Part shown: positions 36,402-46,670 of the stretch, piece after piece
Layout: the number at the start of each line of letters is the position of its first letter
How positions within the stretch are numbered: position 1 is the first letter of the stretch
NCBI RefSeq assembly: GCF_016901015.1
Contig: NZ_JAFEUP010000002.1
Coordinates: 682,001-746,000, forward strand
Direction: 5' to 3'
Length of the DNA stretch: 64,000 bases
Origin: Zestomonas insulae
GTDB taxonomy: Bacteria > Pseudomonadota > Gammaproteobacteria > Pseudomonadales > Pseudomonadaceae
Position numbers and translations under genes: made by a program
The notes under the pieces: model-generated
Seen by the model: the letters and a program-made list of their open reading frames with translations, nothing else
Database searches by the model: none
Told to the model about the DNA's origin: nothing

Positions 36402-37073
36402 TCAGCAGGAGCACAGTGCGCTGTCGAGGACGGTGCGCAGCTCCAGCGGATGATTCACCACCACGTCGGCACCCCAGTTGCGCGGGTTGTCCTGCGGGTG
36501 GATGTAGCCGTAGGTGACCGCCGCGGTGCGCGTGCCGGCGGCGCGGCCGGCCTCGATGTCGCGCAGGTCGTCGCCGACGAACAGCACGCTGGCCGGGTCG
36601 AGGTCGAGCTGCTTGCAGGCCAGCACGAGCATTTCCGGGTCCGGCTTGGCCTTTTGCACGTGGTCCGGGCAGATCAGCAGCGCCGAGCGTGGCGTCAGCC
36701 CGAGTTCCTGCATGATCGGCGCGGCGTAGCGCACCGGCTTATTGGTCACCACGCCCCAGATCAGCTTGGCCTGCTCGATGTCCTCGAGCAGCTCGGCGAT
36801 GCCGTCGTACGGCCGGGTAAGCACCGCGCAGTGGCTCTGGTAGCGCTCGAGGAATTCCAGGCGCAGCGCTTCGAACTCGGCGTGCTCTGGGTCGATGTCG
36901 AAGCCGATGGCAACCATCGCGCGAGCGCCGCCGGAGACGTGGTCACGGATCAGCTGCTCATCGCGGGCCGGCAGGCCGCGGTCGCTGCGCATGGCCTGGA
37001 CCACGGCGATGAAGTCCGGCGCGCTGTCGAGCAGCGTGCCGTCCATGTCGAAAAGTACGGCTCTCAGGCGCAT
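36402..37073 (-). CDS. mupP: N-acetylmuramic acid 6-phosphate phosphatase MupP
   Basis: HAD-family phosphatase of peptidoglycan recycling in pseudomonads: it dephosphorylates MurNAc-6-P so MurNAc can feed UDP-MurNAc synthesis through AmgK/MurU, a route that bypasses fosfomycin. 223 residues. Seen: catalytic [10 protein letters not shown] (Asp9, Asp11), [13 protein letters not shown] (motif II), Lys in [12 protein letters not shown], and [18 protein letters not shown] (motif IV). The start overlaps the ubiG stop by one base (TGATG), the linkage reported for mupP. Confidence 0.9.
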   Translation of the reverse strand: MRLRAVLFDMDGTLLDSAPDFIAVVQAMRSDRGLPARDEQLIRDHVSGGARAMVAIGFDIDPEHAEFEALRLEFLERYQSHCAVLTRPYDGIAELLEDIEQAKLIWGVVTNKPVRYAAPIMQELGLTPRSALLICPDHVQKAKPDPEMLVLACKQLDLDPASVLFVGDDLRDIEAGRAAGTRTAAVTYGYIHPQDNPRNWGADVVVNHPLELRTVLDSALCSC

Positions 37074-37771
37074 CACTCCTCCTTGAGCGTATGGATCATG
37101 TAGTTGACGTCGACATCGGCAGCCAGCTTGTAGTGCTTGGTCAGCGGGTTGTAGGTCAGGCCGATGATGTCCTGCACCTGCAGGCCGGTCTGCCGGCACC
37201 AGCTGCCCAGCTCGGAGGGGCGGATGAACTTCTTGAAGTCGTGGGTGCCGCGCGGCAGCAGGCGCATCAGGTATTCGGCGCCGACGATGGCGAACAGATA
37301 GGCCTTGGGGTTGCGGTTGATGGTCGACAGGAACACCTGGCCGCCCGGCTTGACCAGGCGATGGCAGGCAGCGATCACCGAGGCGGGGTCGGGCACGTGC
37401 TCGAGCATTTCCAGGCAAGTGACCACGTCGAACTGCTCGGGCAGCTCGTCGGCCAAGGCTTCGGCGGTGATCTGCCGGTACTCGACCTGCACGCCGGACT
37501 CCAGCTGGTGCAGCTGGGCGACGGCCAGCGGCGCCTCGCCCATGTCGATGCCGGTCACCGTGGCGCCACGCTGGGCCATGGCCTCGCTGAGGATGCCGCC
37601 GCCGCAGCCGATGTCGAGGACCTTCTTGCCGGCCAGGTTGGCTCGCTCGTCGATCCAGTTGACGCGCAGCGGGTTGATGTCGTGCAGCGGTTTGAATTCG
37701 CTTTCGCGGTCCCACCAGCGATGGGCGAGGGCCTCGAATTTGGCGATTTCGGCGTGATCGACGTTGCTCAT
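37073..37771 (-). CDS. ubiG: Ubiquinone biosynthesis O-methyltransferase UbiG
   Basis: Does both O-methylations of ubiquinone synthesis. 232 residues. Seen: [20 protein letters not shown], the SAM-binding motif [18 protein letters not shown] (about 50-67), [12 protein letters not shown], and the membrane-loop region [22 protein letters not shown] characteristic of UbiG. Length equals the family norm. First gene of the ubiG-mupP-SDR operon. Confidence 0.95.
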   Translation of the reverse strand: MSNVDHAEIAKFEALAHRWWDRESEFKPLHDINPLRVNWIDERANLAGKKVLDIGCGGGILSEAMAQRGATVTGIDMGEAPLAVAQLHQLESGVQVEYRQITAEALADELPEQFDVVTCLEMLEHVPDPASVIAACHRLVKPGGQVFLSTINRNPKAYLFAIVGAEYLMRLLPRGTHDFKKFIRPSELGSWCRQTGLQVQDIIGLTYNPLTKHYKLAADVDVNYMIHTLKEE

Positions 37772-37793
37772 GACAACTCCTGTGAATCTGAAA

Positions 37794-39134
37794 TCAGTGG
37801 GCCGCGGCGCGCGCGGCGGCGATGCGTTCGCCCCAGCTGCGGGCCGTGGCCAGAATGCGTTGTTCGTCCAGGCGGGTCAGTTGGCCGTGGTCGAGTAGCT
37901 GCTTGCCGCCGACCCAGAGGTGCTGCACGCAATCGCGGCTGCTGGCGTAGATCAGTTGCGAGACCGGGTCGTAGACAGGTTGCTGGGCCAGGCGCGACAG
38001 GTCGAAGGCGACCAGGTCGGCGAGCTTACCCAGCTCCAGCGAGCCGGTCTGCTCGTCCAGGCCGAGCGCGCGGGCGCCGTTCAGGGTGGCCATCCGCAGT
38101 GCGCGATGGGCATCGAGGGCGGTCGCCGAGCCGGCGACGGCCTTGGCCAGTAGCGCGGCAGTGCGGGTTTCGCCGAGCAGGTCGAGGTCGTTGTTGCTCG
38201 CCGCGCCATCGGTGCCGACTGCCACATTGACCCCGGCATTCCACAGCCGTTCCACCGGGCAGAAGCCGCTGGCCAGCTTGAGGTTGGATTCCGGGCAGTG
38301 GATGACGCTGCTGTTGCTCTCCACCAGCATGGCCAGGTCCTCGTCATCGACCTGGGTCATGTGCACGGCCTGGAAGCGCGGGCCGAGCAGGCCCAGGCGC
38401 GCGAGGCGGGCCATTGGCCGCACGCCGTGCAGCTCCAGGCTCTGCTGGACCTCGAAGGCGGTCTCCTGCACGTGCATATGAATGCCGGCATCCAGCTCCT
38501 CGGCCAGCATGCGCACGCTTTCCAGCTTGTCGTCGCTCACCGAGTAGGGGGCGTGCGGGCCGAAGGCTACCTTGATGCGCGGGTGCTGCTTGAGGTCGTC
38601 GAACAGCTTGAGGCCCTTGCGCAGCGCCTCATCGGCGTCACGCGCGCCGGGGGTGGGGAAGTCCAGCACTGGAATGCACATCTGCGCGCGAATGCCGCTC
38701 TTGTGCACCAGTTCGCTGGCGATTTCCGGGAAGAAGTACATGTCCGAGAAGCAGCTGATGCCGCCCTTGAGCTGTTCGGCGATGGCCAGTTCGGTGCCGT
38801 CGCGGACGAATTCTTCATCGACCCAGCGCGCCTCGGCCGGCCAGATGTGGTCCTGTAGCCAGGTCATCAGCGGCAGATCGTCGGCCAGGCCGCGGAACAG
38901 GCTCATCGCGGCATGCCCGTGGGCATTGATCAGGCCGGGGCTGAGCAGGCAACCCGGCAGCTCGCGGATTTCCTTGGTGGCGTGCAGCATCGCCTCTTCG
39001 CGCGGCGCCAGTAGCACGATGCGCCCGTCGCGGATGCCCAGTGCATAGTCCTTCCAGACCACCCCGGCCGGCTCGACAGGCACCAGCCAGGTCGGTAACA
39101 GCAGCAGGTCGAGGGGGGCGGACAGGTCGGACAT
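37794..39134 (-). CDS. mtaD: Methylthioadenosine deaminase (MtaD-like, TRZ/ATZ hydrolase)
   Basis: 446 residues from the ATG at 39134; the open frame upstream lacks family sequence. Amidohydrolase-fold deaminase: metal motif [14 protein letters not shown] (HxH), [14 protein letters not shown] (HxH), [10 protein letters not shown], catalytic [17 protein letters not shown]. In P. aeruginosa PA3170 this enzyme deaminates 5'-methylthioadenosine to methylthioinosine, giving a methionine salvage route. It is divergent from mtnA, which acts in the same pathway. A TATACT -10 lies at 39171-39176. Confidence 0.9.
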   Translation of the reverse strand: MSDLSAPLDLLLLPTWLVPVEPAGVVWKDYALGIRDGRIVLLAPREEAMLHATKEIRELPGCLLSPGLINAHGHAAMSLFRGLADDLPLMTWLQDHIWPAEARWVDEEFVRDGTELAIAEQLKGGISCFSDMYFFPEIASELVHKSGIRAQMCIPVLDFPTPGARDADEALRKGLKLFDDLKQHPRIKVAFGPHAPYSVSDDKLESVRMLAEELDAGIHMHVQETAFEVQQSLELHGVRPMARLARLGLLGPRFQAVHMTQVDDEDLAMLVESNSSVIHCPESNLKLASGFCPVERLWNAGVNVAVGTDGAASNNDLDLLGETRTAALLAKAVAGSATALDAHRALRMATLNGARALGLDEQTGSLELGKLADLVAFDLSRLAQQPVYDPVSQLIYASSRDCVQHLWVGGKQLLDHGQLTRLDEQRILATARSWGERIAAARAAAH

Positions 39135-39170
39135 CTTCGGCTTCCAGTGCGGTATCTCGGCGGATGCGGC

Positions 39171-39176
39171 AGTATA
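39171..39176 (-). promoter_or_regulatory. Candidate -10 element of mtaD
   Basis: TATACT on the minus strand, 37 bases before the mtaD start. It is 27 bases from the mtnA -10 (39203), so the two divergent promoters nearly touch. Confidence 0.5.
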
Positions 39177-39202
39177 CCCGAGCGCCCGGACGGGCGGCTC
39201 GC

Positions 39203-39208
39203 TATAAT
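39203..39208 (+). promoter_or_regulatory. Candidate -10 element of mtnA
   Basis: Perfect TATAAT, 30 bases before the mtnA ATG. Confidence 0.6.
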
Positions 39209-39237
39209 CCGCGGCTTTTGTTGCTCGGGGGTGGGTC

Positions 39238-40314
39238 ATGCGCGATCAGTTGTTGGCAGCGGAGAAGGTCAAGGCCATCGAATGGCGTGACGGCTTCCTG
39301 TACCTGCTCGATCAGCGCCTGTTGCCGCTGGAAGAGCGCTGGCTGGCGTTCGATTCCGCGGCCGCAGTCGCCGATGCGATTCACGACATGGTCGTGCGCG
39401 GCGCTCCGGCGATCGGTATCAGCGCCGCATATGGCGTGGTGCTGGGTGCCAGGGCGCGCCTGGCGGCCGGTGGCGACTGGCGCGCGGCGCTGGAAGAGGA
39501 CTTCACCCGGTTGGCCGAGTCGCGGCCGACGGCGGTCAACCTGTTCTGGGCGCTGAACCGCATGCGTGAGCGCCTCGCCCGCTTGAAGGCCAAGGATGAC
39601 CCGTTGGCGGCACTGGAAGCCGAAGCGGTGGAAATCCACCAGAGCGACCGCGAAGCCAACCTGACCATGGCGCAGTACGGCGTCGAGCTGATCCGCAAGC
39701 ACCAAGGCAATCCGCAGAACATCCTCACCCATTGCAACACCGGGGCGCTGGCCACCGGCGGTTTCGGCACCGCGCTGGGGGTGATCCGGGCTGCCTGGCT
39801 CGATGGCCTGATCGAGCGGGTCTACGCCGACGAGACCCGGCCCTGGCTGCAGGGTTCGCGGCTGACCGCCTGGGAGCTGGCGGGCGAGGGCGTGCCGGTG
39901 AGCCTCAACGTCGACTCGGCCGCTGCGCACCTGATGAAGACCCAGGGCATCACCTGGGTAATCGTCGGCGCCGACCGCATCACCGCCAATGGCGATGTGG
40001 CCAACAAGATCGGTACCTACCAGCTGGCGGTCTGCGCCATGCACCACGGCGTGCGTTTCATGGTCGTGGCGCCTAGCTCGACCATCGACATGAGCCTGGA
40101 AAGCGGTGAGGACATTCCCATTGAGGAGCGCGCCGGCAGCGAGCTCCTGGAGATGGGTGGGCGTCGGGTGGCGGCCGAGGTTGCCGCGGTCAATCCGGTG
40201 TTCGACGTCACCCCGGCGGACCTGATCGATGTGATCGTCACCGAGCGCGGCATCGTCGAGCGCCCCGATGCCGCCAAGCTGGCGCAGCTGATGTGCCGCA
40301 AGCGCCTGCACTAA
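39238..40314 (+). CDS. mtnA: Methylthioribose-1-phosphate isomerase MtnA
   Basis: Converts methylthioribose-1-phosphate to methylthioribulose-1-phosphate in methionine salvage. 358 residues, the usual length. Seen: [14 protein letters not shown], the phosphate-contact [13 protein letters not shown], catalytic Cys166 in [14 protein letters not shown], and the catalytic Asp in [18 protein letters not shown]. The neighbouring mtaD supplies the modified first step of the Pseudomonas version of the pathway. Confidence 0.95.
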   Translation: MRDQLLAAEKVKAIEWRDGFLYLLDQRLLPLEERWLAFDSAAAVADAIHDMVVRGAPAIGISAAYGVVLGARARLAAGGDWRAALEEDFTRLAESRPTAVNLFWALNRMRERLARLKAKDDPLAALEAEAVEIHQSDREANLTMAQYGVELIRKHQGNPQNILTHCNTGALATGGFGTALGVIRAAWLDGLIERVYADETRPWLQGSRLTAWELAGEGVPVSLNVDSAAAHLMKTQGITWVIVGADRITANGDVANKIGTYQLAVCAMHHGVRFMVVAPSSTIDMSLESGEDIPIEERAGSELLEMGGRRVAAEVAAVNPVFDVTPADLIDVIVTERGIVERPDAAKLAQLMCRKRLH

Positions 40315-40533
40315 CCCGATTGCGGCAGCTGGGCGGGGTAGGTGCGGGGCGGGCTTTGTGGTAATCTCCGGCAGTTCTCAAGGGGGCTTCTATCGCCCTC
40401 TTACGACTGCGCCGATGCATGGCATAACTCTTTGATTTGTCGTGAGTCGTTGCTGGCTAAAGGCCTTCAGCGGCGCGCTCCGCTCCATTAAGGAAGGCGT
40501 GGCGTTTCACTAGAAAAAGGAACCAGGCTTCTC

Positions 40534-43308
40534 ATGGGTGAACTGGCCAAAGAAATCCTCCCGGTCAACATCGAAGACGAACTGCGGCAGTCCTACCTCG
40601 ACTACGCGATGAGCGTGATCGTCGGGCGTGCTCTGCCGGACGCGCGCGATGGCCTGAAGCCCGTGCACCGTCGGGTGCTCTACGCGATGAGCGAGCTGGG
40701 CAACGACTGGAACAAGCCCTACAAGAAGTCGGCCCGTGTGGTCGGTGACGTGATCGGTAAGTACCACCCGCACGGCGATACTGCGGTGTACGACACCATC
40801 GTGCGGATGGCGCAGCCGTTCTCGCTGCGCTACATGCTGGTCGACGGTCAGGGCAACTTCGGTTCGGTGGACGGCGACAACGCCGCGGCCATGCGATACA
40901 CCGAAGTGCGGATGGCCAAGCTGGCCCATGAGCTGCTGGCTGACCTGGACAAGGAAACCGTCGACTGGGTGCCCAACTACGACGGCACCGAGCAGATCCC
41001 GGCAGTCATGCCGACCAAGATTCCCAACCTGCTGGTCAACGGTTCGTCCGGTATCGCCGTGGGTATGGCCACCAACATTCCGCCGCACAACCTGGGCGAA
41101 GTGATCGATGGCTGCCTGGCGCTAATCGACAACGCCGAGCTGACCATCGATGAACTGATGCAATACATTCCCGGCCCGGACTTCCCGACCGCGGGGATCA
41201 TCAACGGTCGTGCCGGCATCATCGAGGCCTACCGGACCGGCCGTGGCCGCATCTATATCCGTGCTCGTGCCGAAATCGAGGACATGGAGAAGGGCGGCAA
41301 TCGTCAGCAGATCATCATCACCGAGCTGCCTTATCAGCTGAACAAGGCCCGTCTGATCGAAAAGATCGCCGAGCTGGTGAAAGAGAAGAAGATCGAAGGC
41401 ATCACCGAACTGCGCGACGAGTCTGACAAGGACGGCATGCGCGTGGTCATCGAGCTGCGCCGTGGCGAAGTCGGCGAGGTGGTGCTCAACAACCTCTACG
41501 CCCAGACCCAGCTGCAGAGCGTGTTCGGTATCAACGTGGTGGCGCTGGTCGACGGCCAGCCGAAGACCATGAACCTCAAGGACATGCTCGAGGTGTTCGT
41601 CCGTCACCGCCGCGAAGTGGTGACCCGGCGGACCGTCTACGAGCTGCGCAAGGCGCGCGAGCGTGGGCACATCCTTGAAGGCCAGGCGGTTGCGCTGTCC
41701 AACATTGATCCAGTGATCGAGATGATCAAGACCTCGCCGACCCCGGCCGAGGCCAAGGAGCGTCTGATCGCCACCGGCTGGGAGTCCAGCGCCGTGCAGG
41801 CGATGGTCGAGCGCGCTGGCGCTGACGCCTGCCGTCCGGACGACCTCGATCCGCAATTCGGTCTGCGTGATGGCAAGTACTACCTGTCGCCCGAACAGGC
41901 CCAGGCGATCCTCGACCTGCGTCTGCACCGCCTGACCGGTCTGGAGCACGAGAAGCTGCTAGCCGAGTACCAGGAAATCCTCGCCCTGATCGGCGAGCTG
42001 ATCCGCATCCTGACTAGCCCTGAGCGCCTCATGGAAGTGATTCGCGAGGAACTGGAGAAGGTCAAGGCCGAGTTCGGCGACAAGCGTCGCACCGAAATCG
42101 TCGCCTCGCAGGTCGACCTGACCATCGCCGACCTGATCACCGAAGAGGAGCGTGTCGTCACCATTTCCCACGGCGGCTACGCCAAATCCCAGCCGCTGCA
42201 TGCCTACCAGGCACAGCGTCGCGGCGGGCGCGGCAAGTCGGCCACCGGGGTGAAGGACGAGGACTACATCGAGCACCTGCTGGTTGCCAACAGCCATGCC
42301 ACCCTGTTGCTGTTCTCCAGCAAGGGCAAGGTCTACTGGCTGAAAACCTACGAAATCCCCGAAGCCTCGCGCACCGCGCGCGGTCGGCCGCTGGTCAACC
42401 TGCTGCCGCTGTCCGACGGCGAGCGCATCACCGCGATGCTGCAGGTCGATCTGGAAGCGCTGCAACAGAGCGCCGGCGCCGATGACGAACTGGACGATAT
42501 CGACGGCCAAGTGATCGAAGGCGAAGTGGTTGAGGCCGAGCCGGCCGAAGACAGCGACGCCGACGTCGCCGATGACGAGCAAGATGAGCCGACCGGCGCC
42601 TACATCTTCATGGCCACCGCCAACGGTACGGTGAAGAAGACCCCGCTGGTGCAGTTCAGCAAGCCGCGCAGCGTCGGTCTTATCGCCCTGAAGCTGGAAG
42701 AAGGCGACACCCTGATCGCCGCGGCGGTCACCGACGGCGCCCGCGAAGTGATGATGTTCTCCGATGGCGGCAAGGTGATCCGCTTCAAAGAGAAGCACGT
42801 GCGCATCATGGGTCGTAACGCCCGCGGTGTGCGCGGCATGCGCCTGCCGGAAGGTCAGCACATCATTTCCATGCTGATTCCCGAGGCCGGCGCGCAGATC
42901 CTCACCGCCTCCGAGCGAGGCTACGGCAAGCGTACGGCGATGGCCGAGTTCCCGCGCCGCGGCCGTGGCGGCCAGGGCGTGATCGCCATGGTCAGCAACG
43001 AACGCAATGGCCGACTGGTCGGTGCAATCCAGGTGCTGGACGGTGAGGAGATCATGCTGATCTCCGATCAGGGCACCCTGGTGCGTACCCGTGTCGACGA
43101 GGTCTCCAGTCTGGGTCGCAACACCCAGGGTGTGACCCTGATCAAGTTGGCGACCGACGAGACCCTGGTTGGCCTCGAGCGCGTCCAGGAGCCATCCGGC
43201 GTCGACGAGGACGAACTGGAAGGCGAAGACGCCGAGCTGAACGAAGTGGCGGTAGCCGCGGAGGGCGATGAGGCCCCTGCTGCGGAAGCCCCAAGCAACG
43301 AAGAGTGA
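40534..43308 (+). CDS. gyrA: DNA gyrase subunit A
   Basis: Breakage-reunion subunit of gyrase. 924 residues. Seen: active-site Tyr122 in [11 protein letters not shown], and the quinolone-determining region [11 protein letters not shown] with Thr83 and Asp87, the wild-type state for Pseudomonas. The C-terminal wrapping domain has the GyrA box ([13 protein letters not shown]), beta-pinwheel repeats, an acidic insert at about 650-688 ([19 protein letters not shown]) and an acidic C-terminus. These inserts explain the extra 50 residues over E. coli (875). It heads the gyrA-serC-pheA-hisC-tyrA/aroA-cmk series; the 219 bases upstream hold the promoter, not resolved. Confidence 0.97.
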   Translation: MGELAKEILPVNIEDELRQSYLDYAMSVIVGRALPDARDGLKPVHRRVLYAMSELGNDWNKPYKKSARVVGDVIGKYHPHGDTAVYDTIVRMAQPFSLRYMLVDGQGNFGSVDGDNAAAMRYTEVRMAKLAHELLADLDKETVDWVPNYDGTEQIPAVMPTKIPNLLVNGSSGIAVGMATNIPPHNLGEVIDGCLALIDNAELTIDELMQYIPGPDFPTAGIINGRAGIIEAYRTGRGRIYIRARAEIEDMEKGGNRQQIIITELPYQLNKARLIEKIAELVKEKKIEGITELRDESDKDGMRVVIELRRGEVGEVVLNNLYAQTQLQSVFGINVVALVDGQPKTMNLKDMLEVFVRHRREVVTRRTVYELRKARERGHILEGQAVALSNIDPVIEMIKTSPTPAEAKERLIATGWESSAVQAMVERAGADACRPDDLDPQFGLRDGKYYLSPEQAQAILDLRLHRLTGLEHEKLLAEYQEILALIGELIRILTSPERLMEVIREELEKVKAEFGDKRRTEIVASQVDLTIADLITEEERVVTISHGGYAKSQPLHAYQAQRRGGRGKSATGVKDEDYIEHLLVANSHATLLLFSSKGKVYWLKTYEIPEASRTARGRPLVNLLPLSDGERITAMLQVDLEALQQSAGADDELDDIDGQVIEGEVVEAEPAEDSDADVADDEQDEPTGAYIFMATANGTVKKTPLVQFSKPRSVGLIALKLEEGDTLIAAAVTDGAREVMMFSDGGKVIRFKEKHVRIMGRNARGVRGMRLPEGQHIISMLIPEAGAQILTASERGYGKRTAMAEFPRRGRGGQGVIAMVSNERNGRLVGAIQVLDGEEIMLISDQGTLVRTRVDEVSSLGRNTQGVTLIKLATDETLVGLERVQEPSGVDEDELEGEDAELNEVAVAAEGDEAPAAEAPSNEE

Positions 43309-43315
43309 GAGTGAC

Positions 43316-44401
43316 GTGACTAAGCGAGCCCATAATTTCTGCGCAGGCCCAGCCGCACTTCCTACCGCGGTACTGGAGCGTGCCCAGGCCGAGATGCTCG
43401 ACTGGCAGGGCAAGGGCCTGTCGGTCATGGAGATGAGCCACCGCAGCGACGAGTACGTGGCCATCGCCGAGAAGGCCGAGCAGGACCTGCGTGACCTGCT
43501 GAACGTGCCGAATGACTACAAGGTGCTGTTCCTGCAGGGTGGCGCCAGTCAGCAGTTCGCCGAAATCCCGCTCAATCTGCTGCCGGAAGACGGTGTCGCC
43601 GACTACATCGACACCGGCATCTGGTCGAAGAAGGCGATTGAGGAAGGGCGCCGCTACGGCAACGTCAACGTCGCCGCCAGCGCCAAGCCCTACGACTACT
43701 TCGCCATTCCCGGGCAGAACGAGTGGCAGCTATCGAAAGATGCCGCCTACTTGCACTACGCCAGCAACGAGACCATCGGTGGTCTGCAGTTCGACTGGAC
43801 GCCGTCGGTGGGCGATGTACCGCTGGTGGTCGACATGTCCTCGGACATCCTCTCGCGCCCGGTCGATGTCTCGCAGTTCGGCCTAATCTACGCTGGCGCG
43901 CAGAAGAACATCGGTCCGAGCGGCCTGGTGGTGGCTATAGTTCGCGACGACCTGCTCGGCCGTGCGCGCAGCGTCTGCCCGACCATGCTCAACTACAAGA
44001 TCGCCGCCGATAACGGCTCGATGTACAACACCCCGGCGACCTATTCCTGGTATCTCTCCGGCCTGGTCTTCGAGTGGCTGAAAGAGCAGGGCGGCGTCGA
44101 GGCGATGGAGAAACGCAACCGGGCGAAGAAGGACCTGCTGTACAAGGCCATCGACGCCAGCGATTTCTACACCAACCCGATCGCGATCAACGCACGCTCG
44201 TGGATGAACGTGCCGTTCCGCCTGGCCGACGAGAAGCTCGACAAGCCGTTCCTCGCCGGCGCCGAGGCGCGCGGCCTGCTCAACCTCAAGGGTCATCGTT
44301 CGGTGGGCGGCATGCGTGCCTCCATCTATAACGCGACCGGCCTCGATGCGGTGGAAGCCCTGGTGGCCTACATGGCCGAGTTCGAGAAGGAGCACGGCTG
44401 A
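43316..44401 (+). CDS. serC: Phosphoserine aminotransferase SerC
   Basis: PLP enzyme for serine and, through 3-amino-hydroxy-4-phosphothreonine, pyridoxal phosphate. 361 residues from the GTG at 43316, eight bases after the gyrA stop; the N-terminus TKRAHNFCAGPAALP fixes it. Seen: GKGLSVMEMSHRSDEY, LFLQGGASQQFAEIP, PLP lysine in YAGAQKNIGPSGL, and the C-terminal KGHRSVGGMRASIYNA. The stop overlaps the pheA start by one base. Confidence 0.95.
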   Translation: MTKRAHNFCAGPAALPTAVLERAQAEMLDWQGKGLSVMEMSHRSDEYVAIAEKAEQDLRDLLNVPNDYKVLFLQGGASQQFAEIPLNLLPEDGVADYIDTGIWSKKAIEEGRRYGNVNVAASAKPYDYFAIPGQNEWQLSKDAAYLHYASNETIGGLQFDWTPSVGDVPLVVDMSSDILSRPVDVSQFGLIYAGAQKNIGPSGLVVAIVRDDLLGRARSVCPTMLNYKIAADNGSMYNTPATYSWYLSGLVFEWLKEQGGVEAMEKRNRAKKDLLYKAIDASDFYTNPIAINARSWMNVPFRLADEKLDKPFLAGAEARGLLNLKGHRSVGGMRASIYNATGLDAVEALVAYMAEFEKEHG

Positions 44402-45498
44402 TGAGTGATCAGGACCAGCTCAAGGCGCTGCGCGTTCGCATCGACGGCCTCGACGAGAAGATCCTCGAACTGATCAGCGAGCGCGCGCGCTGCGCTCAAG
44501 ACGTCGCGCGAGTGAAGATGCAGACCCTGGCCGAAGGCGAGAAGCCGGTGTTCTACCGGCCGGAGCGCGAAGCCTGGGTGCTCAAGCACATCATGGAGCT
44601 GAACAAGGGGCCGCTGGACAACGAAGAGATGGCGCGGCTGTTCCGCGAGATCATGTCGTCCTGCCTGGCCCTCGAGCAGCCGCTCAAGGTCGCCTATCTC
44701 GGCCCCGAGGGAACCTTTACCCAGGCTGCCGCGGTCAAGCACTTCGGTAATGCAGTGATCAGCACGCCGATGGCGGCGATCGACGAAGTGTTCCGCGAAG
44801 TGGCCGCCGGTGCGGTGAACTTCGGCGTGGTGCCGGTGGAAAACTCCACCGAGGGTGCGGTCAATCACACCCTGGACAGCTTCCTCGAGCACGACATGGT
44901 GATCTGTGGCGAAGTCGAGCTGCGTATCCACCATCACCTGCTGGTTGGCGAGACCACCAAGACTGATCGGATCACCCGCATCTACTCCCATGCCCAGTCG
45001 CTGGCGCAGTGCCGCAAGTGGCTGGACGCGCATTACCCGAACGTCGAGCGTGTGGCGGTTTCCAGCAACGCCGACGCCGCCAAGCGAGTGAAGAGCGAGT
45101 GGAACTCGGCGGCGATTGCCGGCGATATGGCGGCGAACCTGTACGGTCTGACCAAACTCTTCGAGAAAATCGAGGATCGCCCGGACAACTCCACGCGCTT
45201 CCTCATCATCGGTAGCCAGGAAGTCCCGCCTACCGGCGACGACAAGACCTCGATCATCGTCTCGATGCGCAACAAGCCGGGCGCGCTGCATGAGCTGCTG
45301 GTGCCTTTCCACACCAACGGTATCGACCTGACGCGCATCGAAACCCGCCCGTCGCGCAGCGGCAAATGGACCTACGTGTTCTTCATCGACTTCGTCGGGC
45401 ATCACAAGGACCCGTTGATCAAGGATGTGCTGGAGAAGATCAACAGCGAGGCCGTGGCCCTGAAGATGCTGGGCTCGTATCCGAAAGCGGTGCTTTAA
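44401..45498 (+). CDS. pheA: Bifunctional chorismate mutase / prephenate dehydratase (P-protein)
   Basis: 365 residues: AroQ-type chorismate mutase (1-90; KALRVRIDGLDEKILELIS), prephenate dehydratase (about 95-275; AYLGPEGTFTQAA, NFGVVPVENSTEGAVNHTLD, STRFLIIG), and a C-terminal ACT domain with the Phe-binding motifs GALHELL and IETRPSR, so feedback inhibition by phenylalanine is expected. Start coupled to serC (TGATG). A 13-base-arm hairpin separates it from hisC. Confidence 0.95.
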   Translation: MSDQDQLKALRVRIDGLDEKILELISERARCAQDVARVKMQTLAEGEKPVFYRPEREAWVLKHIMELNKGPLDNEEMARLFREIMSSCLALEQPLKVAYLGPEGTFTQAAAVKHFGNAVISTPMAAIDEVFREVAAGAVNFGVVPVENSTEGAVNHTLDSFLEHDMVICGEVELRIHHHLLVGETTKTDRITRIYSHAQSLAQCRKWLDAHYPNVERVAVSSNADAAKRVKSEWNSAAIAGDMAANLYGLTKLFEKIEDRPDNSTRFLIIGSQEVPPTGDDKTSIIVSMRNKPGALHELLVPFHTNGIDLTRIETRPSRSGKWTYVFFIDFVGHHKDPLIKDVLEKINSEAVALKMLGSYPKAVL

Positions 45499-45505
45499 AA
45501 ACAGC

Positions 45506-45541
45506 AGCTGGAAGCCGGAAGCTGGACGCCGGCTTCCAGCT
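45506..45541 (+). repeat. Inverted repeat between pheA and hisC
   Basis: Perfect 13-base arms AGCTGGAAGCCGG (45506-45518) and CCGGCTTCCAGCT (45529-45541) with a 10-base loop that itself contains AGCTGG. It fills most of the 59 bases between the two genes. No T run, so it may be an mRNA stabiliser, attenuator-like element or dispersed repeat. Confidence 0.8.
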
Positions 45542-45557
45542 CCCAGCGGAGCTGAAC

Positions 45558-46670
45558 ATGAGTTGCGATTTCCTCGCCCTGGCCCAGCCAGGTGTGCAAA
45601 AGCTGTCGCCCTACGTGCCGGGTAAGCCGGTGGATGAGCTGGCGCGCGAGTTGAATCTGGACCCGGCGGGCATCGTCAAGCTGGCCAGCAACGAGAATCC
45701 GCTCGGGCCGAGCCCGAAGGCGTTGGCGGCTATCCGTGTCGAGTTGGACGAACTGACCCGCTATCCGGATGGCAACGGCTTTGAGCTCAAAGCCAAGTTG
45801 GCCGCGCGCTGTGGCGTACAGCCGGCCCAGGTGACCTTGGGCAACGGCTCCAACGACATCCTCGACCTGGTTGCGCGAGCTTACTTGGCGCCTGGTCTGA
45901 ATGCAGTGTTCAGCGAGCACGCCTTCGCGGTGTACCCGATCGCCACCCAGGCGGTTGGGGCGCAGGGCAAGGTGGTGCCGGCGAAAGACTATGGACATGA
46001 CCTCAAGGCCATGCTCGCCGCCATCGACGAGCAGACTCGCGTGGTGTTCATTGCTAACCCGAACAATCCGACCGGTACCTGGTTCGGCCCGCAAGCGCTG
46101 GCCGAATTCCTTGTTCACGTGCCCGAGCGCGTGCTAGTGGTGCTGGACGAGGCCTACATCGAATACGCCGAAGGCGACGAGTTGCCGGACGGCCTCGATT
46201 ACCTGGCGCAATACCCGAACCTGCTGGTGTCGCGGACCTTCTCCAAGGCTTACGGGCTGGCGGGGTTGCGCGTGGGCTATGCGCTGTCCTCTGCGCAAGT
46301 CGCCGATGTGCTCAATCGGGTACGCCAGCCGTTCAACGTCAACAGCCTGGCGCTAACCGCTGCTGGTGCTGCGCTGGACGATGCCGACTATCTGGCGGAA
46401 AGCCGTCGCGTCAACGACGCCGGTATGCTCCAGCTCGAACAGGGCTTCCGCATGTTGGGTCTGCGCTGGATTCCCTCCAAGGGCAATTTCATCGCCGTGG
46501 ATTTCGCGCGCGATGCCGCACCGATCAACCAGGCGCTGCTGCAGGCCGGCGTAATCGTGCGGCCGGTGGCAGGCTACGGCATGCCGACTTTTCTGCGCGT
46601 GTCCATTGGCACCCAGGTCGAGAATGCCTGCTTCCTAGAAGCCTTGGCTCGGGTGCTGGCTCGTGGTTGA
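45558..46670 (+). CDS. hisC2: Histidinol-phosphate aminotransferase, aromatic-type (HisC2)
   Basis: 370 residues from the ATG at 45558. Class I/II PLP aminotransferase: KLASNENPLGPSPKA near the start, PNNPTGTW, DEAYIEYAEGDEL and the PLP lysine in SRTFSKAYGLAGLRVGYALS. In this cluster, between pheA and tyrA, the enzyme is expected to use aromatic keto acids as well as imidazole acetol-phosphate. A second, his-operon copy is likely elsewhere. The end overlaps the tyrA-aroA start by eight bases. Confidence 0.9.
   Translation: MSCDFLALAQPGVQKLSPYVPGKPVDELARELNLDPAGIVKLASNENPLGPSPKALAAIRVELDELTRYPDGNGFELKAKLAARCGVQPAQVTLGNGSNDILDLVARAYLAPGLNAVFSEHAFAVYPIATQAVGAQGKVVPAKDYGHDLKAMLAAIDEQTRVVFIANPNNPTGTWFGPQALAEFLVHVPERVLVVLDEAYIEYAEGDELPDGLDYLAQYPNLLVSRTFSKAYGLAGLRVGYALSSAQVADVLNRVRQPFNVNSLALTAAGAALDDADYLAESRRVNDAGMLQLEQGFRMLGLRWIPSKGNFIAVDFARDAAPINQALLQAGVIVRPVAGYGMPTFLRVSIGTQVENACFLEALARVLARG

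Noticed and set aside
40777..40800. Quinolone-resistance mutation at GyrA codon 83
   Set aside because: Thr83 is the normal residue in Pseudomonas (Ser in E. coli), and Asp87 is unchanged.
41959..43464. Long antisense frame opposite gyrA and serC
   Set aside because: Shadow of the gyrA codon pattern; no start context and no family motif.
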